Shown piece after piece: positions 43,398-50,880 of a DNA stretch of 64,000 bases. Position numbers and translations under genes: made by a program. Location of the stretch: the NCBI RefSeq assembly GCF_023282985.1, contig NZ_JAGQDC010000021.1, positions 20,608 to 84,607 on the forward strand. The letters are read 5' to 3'. The notes beneath the pieces were generated by a model, which worked only from the letters and a program-made list of their open reading frames with translations, was not told the origin of the DNA and ran no database searches. Within the stretch, counting starts at the first letter, position 1. Each line of letters opens with the position of its first letter. This stretch comes from Serratia silvae. GTDB taxonomy: Bacteria > Pseudomonadota > Gammaproteobacteria > Enterobacterales > Enterobacteriaceae.

Positions 43398-43604
43398 TGT
43401 GTTTAGAAACTGGATTGGCTCAAGTAAAAATGTGTTTGCTTACGGGATGGCTGGTGGTATTTGGCAAAGTTTGGCGCTGGGTACCGGGATAAACCTATAA
43501 CTTTTCCCGTTTACAAACACATTTTCTTCGTTCTGAGCGCCAGCACACATCATTTATCCAGTTTATAAACACGCGGGTAAGTATCCATCCAGTTTATAAA
43601 CACA
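43398..43604. repeat. Downstream iterons (incA-like copy-control locus)
   Basis: Two copies in direct orientation (43398-43416, 43431-43449) and three inverted (43503-43521, 43555-43573, 43586-43604) of the 19-bp iteron. P1 carries nine iterons in incA behind repA for titration and handcuffing. The mixed orientation differs from P1's incA and the origin iterons. Confidence 0.85.
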
Positions 43605-43663
43605 TTCCCAACACCACTCTTAAACATACATGATATGATTAAGGCTAATCCATCAGCCTAAAA

Positions 43664-43697
43664 ATCATATGAGACTATCAATCATATGAGACTATCA
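43664..43697 (+). repeat. 17-bp tandem duplication at a gene start
   Basis: ATCATATGAGACTATCA occurs twice without gap (43664-43680, 43681-43697) and contains the start codon. Both copies hold ATGAGACTATCA; the first frame stops after six codons, the second opens the gene at 43686. Confidence 0.9.
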
Positions 43698-43964
43698 GCA
43701 ATTCAAAAGGATACCCTGTTTATCCTTCATGCCTTCCGCTTGAAGGGGCGTACCGGCGGGATCCGTCAAACGGGCCTGTTTAACATTGTGAGCGCCAACC
43801 GCCCGAGTGAGCTTTTCCCCAACAACTACAGCATTTCGTGCAGAACGATGGCCAAGAACGGGCTTGTTACGTTAGAGCGTGATGATAGCCTGCGGTTGTA
43901 CCTAACTTTGACTGCGGCCGGTGCTGAGCAGGCGGCCGAGATCTACAAACAGCGGGTGGGATGA
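43686..43964 (+). CDS. Small winged-helix-like protein after the replicon
   Basis: 92 residues. The pattern QKDTLFILHAFRLKG, a turn, SISCRTMAKNGLVTLERDDSLRLYLTLTAAGAEQAAEIYKQ is that of a small winged helix (MarR/PadR-like wing and C-terminal helix). It might act on the iteron region or a nearby promoter. The ATG is duplicated with the 17-bp repeat; no good ribosome site is visible. Confidence 0.6.
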   Translation: MRLSAIQKDTLFILHAFRLKGRTGGIRQTGLFNIVSANRPSELFPNNYSISCRTMAKNGLVTLERDDSLRLYLTLTAAGAEQAAEIYKQRVG

Positions 43965-44163
43965 GGGGCGTTCTCCGACCAATAAAAAGGGCCGCAATAG
44001 CGACCCATATCTTCAGCGATTACTCTGGTTTGCATCCATTTACTCATAACAACCTCGTCTCGTTGAGCGTCATTAAAATTGTATGGCAGCCCGGCGACGA
44101 AACCGAGCGTTCGGTGATCAGCCTAGCCATACGAAGATACTAACATATACATTTGTTACATTG

Positions 44164-44469
44164 TCACTCAACTGCCCCGTTAATCTCGTTAACGGTGATG
44201 TTGTAGTTATTCGTCTTGGCCAGGCTCTCCATTACTTTTGGCAGGAATAGTGCCGGGTACTGCCCGTACTGCGCGATCAAGTCCTCCGGCAGAAGGCACA
44301 TTTCCGCCGGTAGAATGGGCTTGTTGTGCCTGTCTGGGGCGATATTTGGCGTTAAAAGCACTGATGCTTTCGTGGTGCAGCCGGACAACAGCGGCAGGCA
44401 AAGGCTGAATAGAGCAGGGATCATCGACCATCGCTTGAGCGAGCTTTTCTTGCAGCACAACATTTTCAC
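44164..44469 (-). CDS. o-spanin (Rz1-like outer-membrane lipoprotein)
   Basis: 101 residues, GTG 44469 or ATG 44463. Lipoprotein signal with lipobox LLSGC (Cys31), then a periplasmic domain with PILPAEMCLLPEDLIAQYG. It overlaps the 3' part of the i-spanin gene in another frame, the usual Rz/Rz1 nesting. The lipoprotein pairs with the i-spanin across the periplasm and fuses the two membranes in the last step of lysis. Confidence 0.85.
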   Translation of the reverse strand: MKMLCCKKSSLKRWSMIPALFSLCLPLLSGCTTKASVLLTPNIAPDRHNKPILPAEMCLLPEDLIAQYGQYPALFLPKVMESLAKTNNYNITVNEINGAVE

Positions 44470-44785
44470 GTTTGAATTCCTCTAATTTCTCGGCTTCTTG
44501 GCCGCGTTTCTTATTGAGCTCAACCAGGCGATTCTCTGCGTCGTCGCGATCGGCGGCGGTCGTGGCCAAGGCCGACGTCAGGGCATCGTTACGGTTGTTG
44601 GCGTTGCGAAGCGCACCATGGGTTTCTTCGAGGGCTGACGCCTGTTCTGCAAACTTGCTGGCTATGACTGCATAACCACCCCAGGCGGTGGCCACAACTA
44701 AAAGCGCCACACCACCGATCAATGCGGCTCGGCGGATCTTCGGGATTTTCAAAATGCTGAAAACCAAGGGTAGGGGGGACATCAT
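44207..44785 (-). CDS. i-spanin (Rz-like)
   Basis: 192 residues; ATG 44785 or 44782 behind GGAGGAAA. One N-terminal membrane segment (AALIGGVALLVVATAWGGYAV, about 20-40), then a long coiled coil (ASALEETHGALRNANNRND... ENRLVELNKKRGQEAEKL) and a Pro/Gly-rich end. Together with the nested lipoprotein it forms the spanin complex. The spanins are 23 kb from holin and 30 kb from the endolysin gene, beside tail-tip genes. Confidence 0.85.
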   Translation of the reverse strand: MMSPLPLVFSILKIPKIRRAALIGGVALLVVATAWGGYAVIASKFAEQASALEETHGALRNANNRNDALTSALATTAADRDDAENRLVELNKKRGQEAEKLEEFKRENVVLQEKLAQAMVDDPCSIQPLPAAVVRLHHESISAFNAKYRPRQAQQAHSTGGNVPSAGGLDRAVRAVPGTIPAKSNGEPGQDE

Positions 44786-45561
44786 TTTCCTCCGAATAGG
44801 GCGTTAAGCACGCTGGTGGGGGTGATCGCTGTAATCGCGCCCTGCATCGAGGAGCTGGTACCCATGGAATCCAACACAGATATTCCCACTGCGTTGCTGA
44901 AGGCCTTGGCCGCCTGGTCAACGGATAACTTGCCATCTCGGGTTAAAACGCTCACCGCGCTAGCAGCGCCCTGGATGCCACTAGACGCGTTTTTCATGAC
45001 TTCGCACGTAGTTATGAGGGTTTTGACCAGATCGTTGCTTAGCGAGGGCGCTGGTGGCGCTGTGGAAGAACCAGAGCCAGAACCACCAGCCGGTGGGACG
45101 TTTAGGATCGTGTTAATTGCGTTCATCGCGTTGGCCACTGGCGACGGGATCACTTTAGCAATAGCGTCAGCCATCGACTTCACTACAGCTTTGTCTGCTA
45201 ACGCGGTTACCAGCGCCGGTGGCGTGGTAACAGGTTTGTTTTCTCCCTTCAGGTAACAATCCCAGCCGATGCTGACGGTGATCAGTTCCGAGGGAGATTG
45301 GTACGAGGAAAACGCTTCAGCAAAACCACTACCGGCACTTGCGGCTACGTCCAGGAGCCGGGCCACCTCTTTGATCTGGTTAATCGCTGCGGTGATACTG
45401 GAAGGGTACGTAACTTCGGGCAGGATCAGGGCCAAGAACTCGGCAGACTTGCTCTGCGCCTGGCTGCCAGCGGCCGCAGCAGCAGAAACGGACTCGGATG
45501 GTGTAAACCCCGATTTATTGAGCTCACGGAACGCCGCAATTTGCTTGGGATTATCCAGCAT
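44782..45561 (-). CDS. Ala/Ser-rich phage protein before the spanins
   Basis: 259 residues, not recognised. Helical, Ala/Ser-rich, with a Gly/Ser/Pro linker (GGSGSGSSTAPPAPS) in the middle and a repeated helical C-terminus (GIQGAASAVSVLTRDGKL). It overlaps both PAAR (45561) and Rz (44785). Tail-tip or injected role possible because of the PAAR neighbour. Confidence 0.6.
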   Translation of the reverse strand: MLDNPKQIAAFRELNKSGFTPSESVSAAAAAGSQAQSKSAEFLALILPEVTYPSSITAAINQIKEVARLLDVAASAGSGFAEAFSSYQSPSELITVSIGWDCYLKGENKPVTTPPALVTALADKAVVKSMADAIAKVIPSPVANAMNAINTILNVPPAGGSGSGSSTAPPAPSLSNDLVKTLITTCEVMKNASSGIQGAASAVSVLTRDGKLSVDQAAKAFSNAVGISVLDSMGTSSSMQGAITAITPTSVLNALFGGK

Positions 45562-45845
45562 TAGAACACCTCCACCAGCGGATCGCCGGTGGCCACGATA
45601 GAGCCGCAGGAGACGGGATCATCTTTGCAGACCACCCCCTTTCCGTTAACTGTGAGCCAGGGCCGGGTAGAAACCGCTACGCCTGCATGCACAGATTGAA
45701 TATCTGCGTGTGCGCTAAATAAACTGCCATCGACCATTACCGGCACGCCATTGATCGTGACCAATGGATCGCCTTCAACGCAGGGACGCGGGGGGAATCC
45801 CCCGTGCCCTGAACATATAGCCCCCATGACTGAGATATGTGACAT
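45561..45845 (-). CDS. PAAR-like tail spike tip
   Basis: 94 residues: GAICSGHGGFPPRP, then the repeats VEGDPLVTINGVPVMVDGS and TVNGKGVVCKDDPVSCGSIVATGDPLVEV, the pattern of PAAR tips, which form a sharp cone with a metal ion at the end of phage spikes and T6SS VgrG. His/Cys residues are available for the metal. It lies 6 kb from the spike gene (51944-52579) it should cap. Confidence 0.8.
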   Translation of the reverse strand: MSHISVMGAICSGHGGFPPRPCVEGDPLVTINGVPVMVDGSLFSAHADIQSVHAGVAVSTRPWLTVNGKGVVCKDDPVSCGSIVATGDPLVEVF

Positions 45846-46531
45846 CAGGCAAACGTCCCTTTCAATCGGGCGTGAAAGTCATTTTCAGTCTCGCCAGCCT
45901 TAATGAATGAATGGATATCGACGTTCGGTTTTAACAGCGGAGAATCCTTCGTAGCTAGATGCAGGACGTGGTATTCCTCGCTGGTGGCCAGCTCATGCAC
46001 CAGCGCTTTTTCACCGTTTAGCACCAGTGGTTCATCACAGATGAGGATCGTGTCTGGGTAAATCGTCTCAACTATTTGTTGCCAATGGCCGTTTGAAGAG
46101 AAGCCGCCCAGACCGTCGAAGATGATATCGATGGGTAGCTTTTGCCCCATCATGTTGGTGGCGAACTTGTCCGTGAAGTCGCGGGGAGTCACAAACACGA
46201 CTCGCGGCCGGGCGTCGTGTCGCTGAAAAATTAGGTTTCCTGACTGCACCAACGGTTCATCTTTAGGTAACACCTGGTTTAGAGCTGAAATGACAATTGG
46301 CCCGAACTTGCCTGCTTTGTTGCTCACGACGATCGTCGTGCGGCGCTTATCGATAAGATTTGCCACTGCGATGTTGGTAATTTTATTCGACATGCCGCAG
46401 GTAGGGCCGGTTAAGACCACTATTTTTCGGTTTTCCCCAGGGGAGAAGAATGCTTGTGCTACTTCTTTTTGCTGCGGGTTTAATATCGTCATGAGATGTG
46501 GGTTTGAAAGGATTCCGGTCGAAAGTGTCAT
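45845..46531 (-). CDS. P-loop-like protein of unknown role
   Basis: 228 residues from ATG 46531 (MTLSTGIL) with AAGGAG. Contains IVVLTGPTCGMSNKIT, similar to a Walker A loop but with Asn-Lys-Ile in place of GKS/T, and IDIIFDGLGG and DTILICDEPLVL, two Walker B-like strands. A degenerate nucleotide-binding protein is likely. The protein at 56692-57342 also carries strands VLVMDEPTKY and LTIVDEVSGD in similar order. Both lie beside baseplate genes; function unknown. Confidence 0.55.
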   Translation of the reverse strand: MTLSTGILSNPHLMTILNPQQKEVAQAFFSPGENRKIVVLTGPTCGMSNKITNIAVANLIDKRRTTIVVSNKAGKFGPIVISALNQVLPKDEPLVQSGNLIFQRHDARPRVVFVTPRDFTDKFATNMMGQKLPIDIIFDGLGGFSSNGHWQQIVETIYPDTILICDEPLVLNGEKALVHELATSEEYHVLHLATKDSPLLKPNVDIHSFIKAGETENDFHARLKGTFA

Positions 46532-46755
46532 TGGTTGCACTCCTTAGTAAAACGAGAAATACGCTTCTCTAGAATCGACAGGTAATCACCCATGATTCCC
46601 TTTTGTTCGGTCAAGAGGGTTTGTTCACATTGGGGGAGAGAAAGAAAAATGGCCGTGTTCAGAAAGTTAGAAAGCGCGTTTAGCTTTTCGGCCAGTTGAT
46701 ATCGTTCATCGATAACTCGTTGTTGATATGGCGCTGGTTGGGTTTGTTGGGACAA
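46528..46755 (-). CDS. Small phage protein (YQQRVIDE family)
   Basis: 75 residues, TTG start with AGAGG. Sequence YQQRVIDERYQLAEKLNALSNFL...QTLLTEQKGIMGDYLSILEKRI is a widespread small coiled-coil phage protein often found in many tailed phages as a gene of unknown function. First gene of the spanin operon; overlaps the next gene. Confidence 0.75.
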   Translation of the reverse strand: MSQQTQPAPYQQRVIDERYQLAEKLNALSNFLNTAIFLSLPQCEQTLLTEQKGIMGDYLSILEKRISRFTKECNQ

Positions 46756-46888
46756 GGTAGCCTCTGCATATTGTTCAATGGAGGACTAACCGTACCCGAA
46801 CTGAGTTTTGCTTCTGTATGCTAAATTGCGCGGGTACAATACCGACCAAACAGGAGGCTTTTGGCCGCGATAATCAGAAAGGATTTTT
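46756..46888. promoter_or_regulatory. Divergent intergenic promoter region
   Basis: On the minus strand AAAACTCAGTTC (46809-46798) resembles the late box and faces the spanin operon. On the plus strand TACAAT (46838-46843) is a possible -10 for the secreted protein at 46889, without a good -35. Confidence 0.4.
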
Positions 46889-47344
46889 ATGAAAATGAAG
46901 GCATTGCTGGTAACTGCATCTATATCTCTATTTACCCCCCTGGCATTCGCAGCACAGCAGGCGATATCGTTTCAATGCGATCGGCATAACATCCTGGTCT
47001 ATAAACAGCATGATGGCCAAGGCCGTACAATCGTAACGCTGAATGGGGAACGGGAAGATAACGTAAAAACCTCACAATCTACCCAGGCCGGGGCGAGCGT
47101 TGTCACTATATCATTTGTTGAGTATGCGCAGGCTGGTGGGTCATACGGCCTTTATAATCTGCATGCTGTGGAAAAAAACAGTATGTATTTAACGAGCGAA
47201 TTGTTAGATGCTGACGACCGGCCAAAGCGCAAAGCGAAGCGATACGAGTGCCGTTTTAATGGGGTAATCGATGCAGCTACTCCACCAGCATTCACAGCTG
47301 GCGAACAACGCAGGGCTGACGAAGAGTTTGATGCTAGAAACTAG
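46889..47344 (+). CDS. Secreted protein, first gene of the T6SS-like cassette
   Basis: 151 residues, AAAGGA ribosome site. Signal peptide MKMKALLVTASISLFTPLAF with AFA cleavage before AQQA. Mature domain of 126 residues with two Cys (QCDRH and YECRF), probably a disulphide. It stands 17 bp before the lysozyme-like gene and is likely cotranscribed. A periplasmic inhibitor of that enzyme or a superinfection-exclusion factor are both conceivable; no family recognised. Confidence 0.65.
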   Translation: MKMKALLVTASISLFTPLAFAAQQAISFQCDRHNILVYKQHDGQGRTIVTLNGEREDNVKTSQSTQAGASVVTISFVEYAQAGGSYGLYNLHAVEKNSMYLTSELLDADDRPKRKAKRYECRFNGVIDAATPPAFTAGEQRRADEEFDARN

Positions 47345-47361
47345 GATAAGGAACATCTGTA

Positions 47362-48060
47362 ATGAATAGATTTTGCAAATTTGGTTCAACATTTCCAAAA
47401 TGGGATATGGGGGACGTAATCCTATGGAAATTGTTCCCTGATGATCCAGTTAAGGTTACAGGCGAGCCTAGGTTATGGGCGTACAAAGCTGCATATCTTC
47501 AATATAATAAAGACAGAATAATAAGACATGCACATCAGGAAAAAATACCAGTGTTACTTTTAGCTGGGGTGACAATAGCAGAAGTGGCAGGTGCCCCCGA
47601 GAGACTGAAAGCCTTTGGCGTGCTTCAAGCGTATCAGCTCATGGATTTTTTCAATAATAGTGTAAATAAAATTTCCAATGCAACATCTGTTGGGAGTTTG
47701 GCAATTCAGCTAAGAGCTGCTGCGGAAACTCTCGGCATTGACCCCGATGGATTAACAACAACCAAGCAGTTACAGTTAGCTAATTGCCTCTTGGATGATG
47801 AATTTAATATAAGCGTAGTCGCCAAACACCTTAGAGATCTTATAGTATATGATAACCCCGGCATAGTTGACACTTTAAACATAACAGATGAGCAGCTAAT
47901 TATAGCTGCATCAAGATATAACCGAGGAATACAAAGAGATAGGGGGGATTTTGTAGCGTCAATAAATGCGGAAATAGGTGACCCCATAAGAGAATATAGT
48001 TCGTACGGAAGAACTATAATCAAAAGAAGATATATTATAATGAAAATTCTTGGGCTATGA
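47362..48060 (+). CDS. Lysozyme-like putative T6SS effector
   Basis: 232 residues, AAGGAA ribosome site, no signal peptide. Core: IPVLLLAGVTIAEVAGAPE (candidate catalytic Glu74), ATSVGSLAIQLRAAAETLG, ANCLLDDEFNISVVAKHLRDLI, IIAASRYNRG. The order helix-Glu, G-x-x-x-IQ-LR, long helix, YNRG is that of a lysozyme-fold family known near Hcp/VgrG genes of enterobacteria. Without its own signal it would be delivered by a secretion tube. AT-rich compared with neighbours, so recently acquired. The gene for a small membrane protein follows at once. Confidence 0.55.
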   Translation: MNRFCKFGSTFPKWDMGDVILWKLFPDDPVKVTGEPRLWAYKAAYLQYNKDRIIRHAHQEKIPVLLLAGVTIAEVAGAPERLKAFGVLQAYQLMDFFNNSVNKISNATSVGSLAIQLRAAAETLGIDPDGLTTTKQLQLANCLLDDEFNISVVAKHLRDLIVYDNPGIVDTLNITDEQLIIAASRYNRGIQRDRGDFVASINAEIGDPIREYSSYGRTIIKRRYIIMKILGL

Positions 48061-48061
48061 C

Positions 48062-48388
48062 ATGAAGAAAATAACACCGATATCAATTATCATGGTGATG
48101 TACACTTGGTTCCTAATGTTATCATCACTCGCTTTCAGCACTTTAAGTGAAGAGTCCTATATTGATGGGGATGAAATTAAAAATGTTTGTGATGCAATTA
48201 GGGTTTATATTGTAGATGACTACAGGGGAACCATGGCAATAGCAATATTATTGGCATTCTCTCCTGTTGTCATTTACATGGCGGTAAGAAAATTTCGTGG
48301 GATTTTTGTTAATCTCAGTGCTGTGGCTTTTTTAATTTCATGGGTGTTTTTGTTTATTATAAAGTTCAAAAACTGCCCTTGGTATTGA
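48062..48388 (+). CDS. Small inner-membrane protein, putative immunity
   Basis: 108 residues from ATG 48062 (MKKITPISIIMVMY), 1 bp after the effector stop. Three membrane segments: ISIIMVMYTWFLMLSSLAF, GTMAIAILLAFSPVVIYMAV, IFVNLSAVAFLISWVFLFII. Periplasmic loop FSTLSEESYIDGDEIKNVCDAIR resembles the YjeO/DUF2645 family as I recall it. Place and topology fit an immunity protein guarding the periplasm against the lysozyme-like neighbour. Confidence 0.55.
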   Translation: MKKITPISIIMVMYTWFLMLSSLAFSTLSEESYIDGDEIKNVCDAIRVYIVDDYRGTMAIAILLAFSPVVIYMAVRKFRGIFVNLSAVAFLISWVFLFIIKFKNCPWY

Positions 48389-48393
48389 ATTTT

Positions 48394-48427
48394 AAAGCCG
48401 CCCTGGGGAAATAAGCAGGGCGGCTTT
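48394..48427. terminator. Bidirectional terminator between cassette and hcp
   Basis: Perfect 12-bp stem AAAGCCGCCCTG/CAGGGCGGCTTT, 10-base loop. It ends both the plus-strand effector operon and the minus-strand hcp gene. Confidence 0.9.
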
Positions 48428-48430
48428 GGG

Positions 48431-48910
48431 TTACATAACTCTTTCATCCCAAATGCTATAACCAGAAGTACCAGCAATGTGGTGCTCCCATGTGATACTT
48501 TGGTATTTTAAAGTAATCATTTCTTCAGGTTGGTTTTTCTCATGGTCAATGGCATGCGGGTAGATAGTATTAATTCGGCTGATATAAGCTTTAGTTAATT
48601 TCACGGAGTAGTATAATTCTTGAGTACCTGACGCCGATGTTCTATAGAAATAGAACTTCACATCAAGACACTCATTATTTGATATAGCAACACCCCAAAG
48701 AGGAGAGGATTTATCTATTGGCTTAACAAATGAAATAGGCCCGTGATTAACGTTTTGCTCTCTTGATATAGCATGCTCGAAAGCAAGTGCTAATATTTGG
48801 TCTTCATGTCCATTTTGATACTTATTTCCTATTGATGCAAACGTTGAACACCCGCCAGAAATCAACCCTTGCCTTTCACCTGTAACACCTACATAAATCG
48901 AATTGGCCAT
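48431..48910 (-). CDS. hcp: Hcp family type VI secretion tube protein
   Basis: 159 residues from ATG 48910 (MANSIYVGVTGERQGLISGG), AAGGAT ribosome site. Strong family signature: GCSTFASIGNKYQNGHEDQI, FEHAISREQNVNHGPISFVKP, DKSSPLWGVAISNNE, YSITWEHHIAGTSGYSIWDE type end. Hcp hexamers stack to the T6SS inner tube and carry small effectors in their lumen. It is convergent with the lysozyme-like effector and its putative immunity gene. A phage would not use it for its own tail; it must serve a host T6SS. Confidence 0.95.
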   Translation of the reverse strand: MANSIYVGVTGERQGLISGGCSTFASIGNKYQNGHEDQILALAFEHAISREQNVNHGPISFVKPIDKSSPLWGVAISNNECLDVKFYFYRTSASGTQELYYSVKLTKAYISRINTIYPHAIDHEKNQPEEMITLKYQSITWEHHIAGTSGYSIWDERVM

Positions 48911-49026
48911 ATGTAAAATCCTTTTCAAAATTCTTGGTATTTATAACGATCATCGTGATTATAGTCACAAAAAAAACCATCTGTACATAACCAAGTGCCA
49001 GGCCAAAACGTAAACAAGGAATGCAT

Positions 49027-49470
49027 TTACATTAATGATGTTATTAAGGTCGATATATATAAAATATCTATTTTATCTGGCTGCCTATTCATGTATTTTT
49101 GCGCTTCCTCCAGTGATGTGAACGTTTCAATTGTGATTTCATCCGCGTCAGGCCTTTGTGCTGGTCGTACAAGCGCAAACGTACCATCCCCGATCACTTT
49201 GAATACGGGCTCCTCTCTTCGGCTAACCCATTTAGCTTGGGCGGCTTCAGCCAGGGCGCAGGCATCTTCATAGCTGTCAGCAATGCCGAGCACTGACGAT
49301 CTATCCCAGGCACCACCATTCAGGCAGCGAACGTGGATTTGCCCGGAGGTATGTGTCACTCCGTAGGGGTGATCCCACCAAGCATCTAATTGCGCTTTGC
49401 TACGTGCGTCGTTTGGCGTGTTATCGAATTCTTTGGGGAGTACGGGATCAAGCGGGATACGATTAGGCAT
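49027..49470 (-). CDS. Small phage protein of unknown function
   Basis: 147 residues, AGGAGAG ribosome site. IHVRCLNGGAWDRSSVLGIADSYEDACALAEAAQAKW is a typical accessory phage fold (strand-turn-helix), followed by a second strand-helix unit, EITIETFTSLEEAQKYM. The last 20 residues are AT-rich and probably variable. Not further assigned. Confidence 0.6.
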   Translation of the reverse strand: MPNRIPLDPVLPKEFDNTPNDARSKAQLDAWWDHPYGVTHTSGQIHVRCLNGGAWDRSSVLGIADSYEDACALAEAAQAKWVSRREEPVFKVIGDGTFALVRPAQRPDADEITIETFTSLEEAQKYMNRQPDKIDILYISTLITSLM

Positions 49471-49550
49471 TGTCTCTCCTGCGCAGGGCCGTAGGCATAA
49501 TGGCCGTATAATTGCAGGATCCTTAGACGATTTGCAATGACGGAACTCTG

Positions 49551-49597
49551 ATTATTAACTCATAATTATGAATTATGAATTATGAATTACTAACTAG
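49551..49597. repeat. Second heptanucleotide tandem repeat
   Basis: ATTATTA, ACTCATA, ATTATGA three times, ATTACTA, ACTAG: period 7. It is followed by a perfect hairpin CAAGCCCAC/GTGGGCTTG (49616-49637) and CGTACG-AAAA-CGTACG (49657-49672 region). Confidence 0.75.
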
Positions 49598-49615
49598 TGT
49601 TTCACAATGATGACG

Positions 49616-49637
49616 CAAGCCCACGGGGGTGGGCTTG
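49616..49637 (-). terminator. Hairpin downstream of 49720-49986
   Basis: 9-bp perfect stem CAAGCCCAC/GTGGGCTTG with 4-base loop. It lies between two minus-strand genes, with no strong T-run (CGTCATCATT follows). Confidence 0.5.
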
Positions 49638-49719
49638 GTGGGGTCTGAAGCCCAATCGTACGAAAACGTACGCTAAGTATGTTTCTTAACCAAAATGGTG
49701 TTTGGTAGACTGGCGAATG

Positions 49720-49986
49720 TCATGACCGTGGGTAGTAGCCAGGTTTGGCCCTACGGCCCTTTTCATGCCAGGTATACCGCGATTGATCGATGGTGCCATC
49801 GCAGTGAATGCAGCGGTACTGTTTTCGATGTGCAGGATTGCTTGTGTTGTCTTCTTTAAACTCATGGTAGGGGCATGCGTTAAGCTTATCGAAGTTGGCC
49901 TTAACGCTGGTGGCTATACTGCGCATGTCCTCACCGGAAATACCAGTCAGCTCCCCGAGGACATCCAAACCGTTCTTTTTCTCCAT
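49720..49986 (-). CDS. Small zinc-binding-type protein
   Basis: 88 residues, GAAGGAAGG ribosome site. CPYHEF and YRCIHCDGTIDQSRYTWHEKG give a C-x2-H / C-x2-C set with a further His, typical of small phage zinc ribbons. Upstream of dam gene end by 21 bp is the shared operon dam-this gene. Likely nucleic acid or protein binding; no function known. Confidence 0.6.
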   Translation of the reverse strand: MEKKNGLDVLGELTGISGEDMRSIATSVKANFDKLNACPYHEFKEDNTSNPAHRKQYRCIHCDGTIDQSRYTWHEKGRRAKPGYYPRS

Positions 49987-50007
49987 GGGTACCTTCCTTC
50001 TAAATTG

Positions 50008-50880
50008 TCATAACGTTGCTATCAAATCACTAACGTTCTGCCGCGTATCGCCTTTGCAGCTAAGTGAGCGGGGGGCTTCTAGGTCGTGGATGGTCATTCT
50101 GTGTTTGGCATACAGATCAACGATGTTCGGTGCCTGGCTGTTTGTGATAACTATTGCAGCGCCTCGTAAGTGGGCGGCCGCCAGGTGATACATCAAGGTC
50201 TGCTGATCCTCAAAACTAAATCCACCAGGGGCATAAGTCGTGAAGCCTTTTTTTCCCTCCAGTGGTTCATACGGCGGATCGCAGAAAATTACATCACCGG
50301 GGCCAGCGCAGTCGATCGAGGACTGGAAGCTTTGATGGGTAAACTCACACCGAGCAGCTACTGCGTGACACGCTTTTATTTCCTTAGCTGGCAGATAGGG
50401 AGCTTTATATTTTCCGTAACTTGTGTTTATGCCCCCGGAAAGGTTGTAGCGGATTAACCCGTTGTAACCGTGCCGGTTGATAAACATGAAGTGAGCTGCA
50501 CGCTCCACCAGCACCAGGTCGTCTTTTCCCGTGTTGAAGCGCTGACGGGCTGCCTGGTACCCATCAGCCGTGTTCTTTGTGGCGAATAGATCAATAAGAG
50601 CCTCTATCAGCTCGTCAGGCGACGATTGGATCACTCGGTAGGTAGTTATCAGATCATTGTTGATATCGCCGCATAGGTACGCTGGATAGTCAAAATTCAT
50701 GAATACCGAGCCACCGCCGACAAACGGCTCAATCAGGCGTTTGCCTGCGGGCAGGTGCTGGGCAATGGTCTGAAGGATTGAGGCTTTACCACCGGCCCAC
50801 TTGAACATAGAACGTGTAGGCTTCTCCCGAAGTTGAGCTCGCTTATTGACGTCGATACCGAGGGCAAGGCTTATCTCCAT
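50008..50880 (-). CDS. dam: Dam-type DNA adenine methylase
   Basis: 290 residues. FKWAGGKASILQTI and IEPFVGGGSVF (SAM binding), CDPPYEPL (catalytic DPPY), and the TRD region with NRHGYNGLIRYNLSGGIN, all as in Dam. It methylates A in GATC. The phage has clustered GATC sites in its oriR-like origin (42249-42474) and at 11835-11996; P1 Dam supports pac cleavage. N-terminus is about 23 residues longer than in E. coli Dam. It overlaps rdgC by 10 bp. Confidence 0.95.
   Translation of the reverse strand: MEISLALGIDVNKRAQLREKPTRSMFKWAGGKASILQTIAQHLPAGKRLIEPFVGGGSVFMNFDYPAYLCGDINNDLITTYRVIQSSPDELIEALIDLFATKNTADGYQAARQRFNTGKDDLVLVERAAHFMFINRHGYNGLIRYNLSGGINTSYGKYKAPYLPAKEIKACHAVAARCEFTHQSFQSSIDCAGPGDVIFCDPPYEPLEGKKGFTTYAPGGFSFEDQQTLMYHLAAAHLRGAAIVITNSQAPNIVDLYAKHRMTIHDLEAPRSLSCKGDTRQNVSDLIATL

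Noticed and set aside
43961..44143. 60-codon frame overlapping the end of the winged-helix gene (ATGA)
   Set aside because: Only the overlap speaks for it; composition and sequence suggest non-coding DNA between the replicon and the spanins.
49551..49597. CRISPR-like array
   Set aside because: Period is 7 bp with no spacers; the array at 29070 is rejected likewise. No CRISPR repeats or cas genes were seen.
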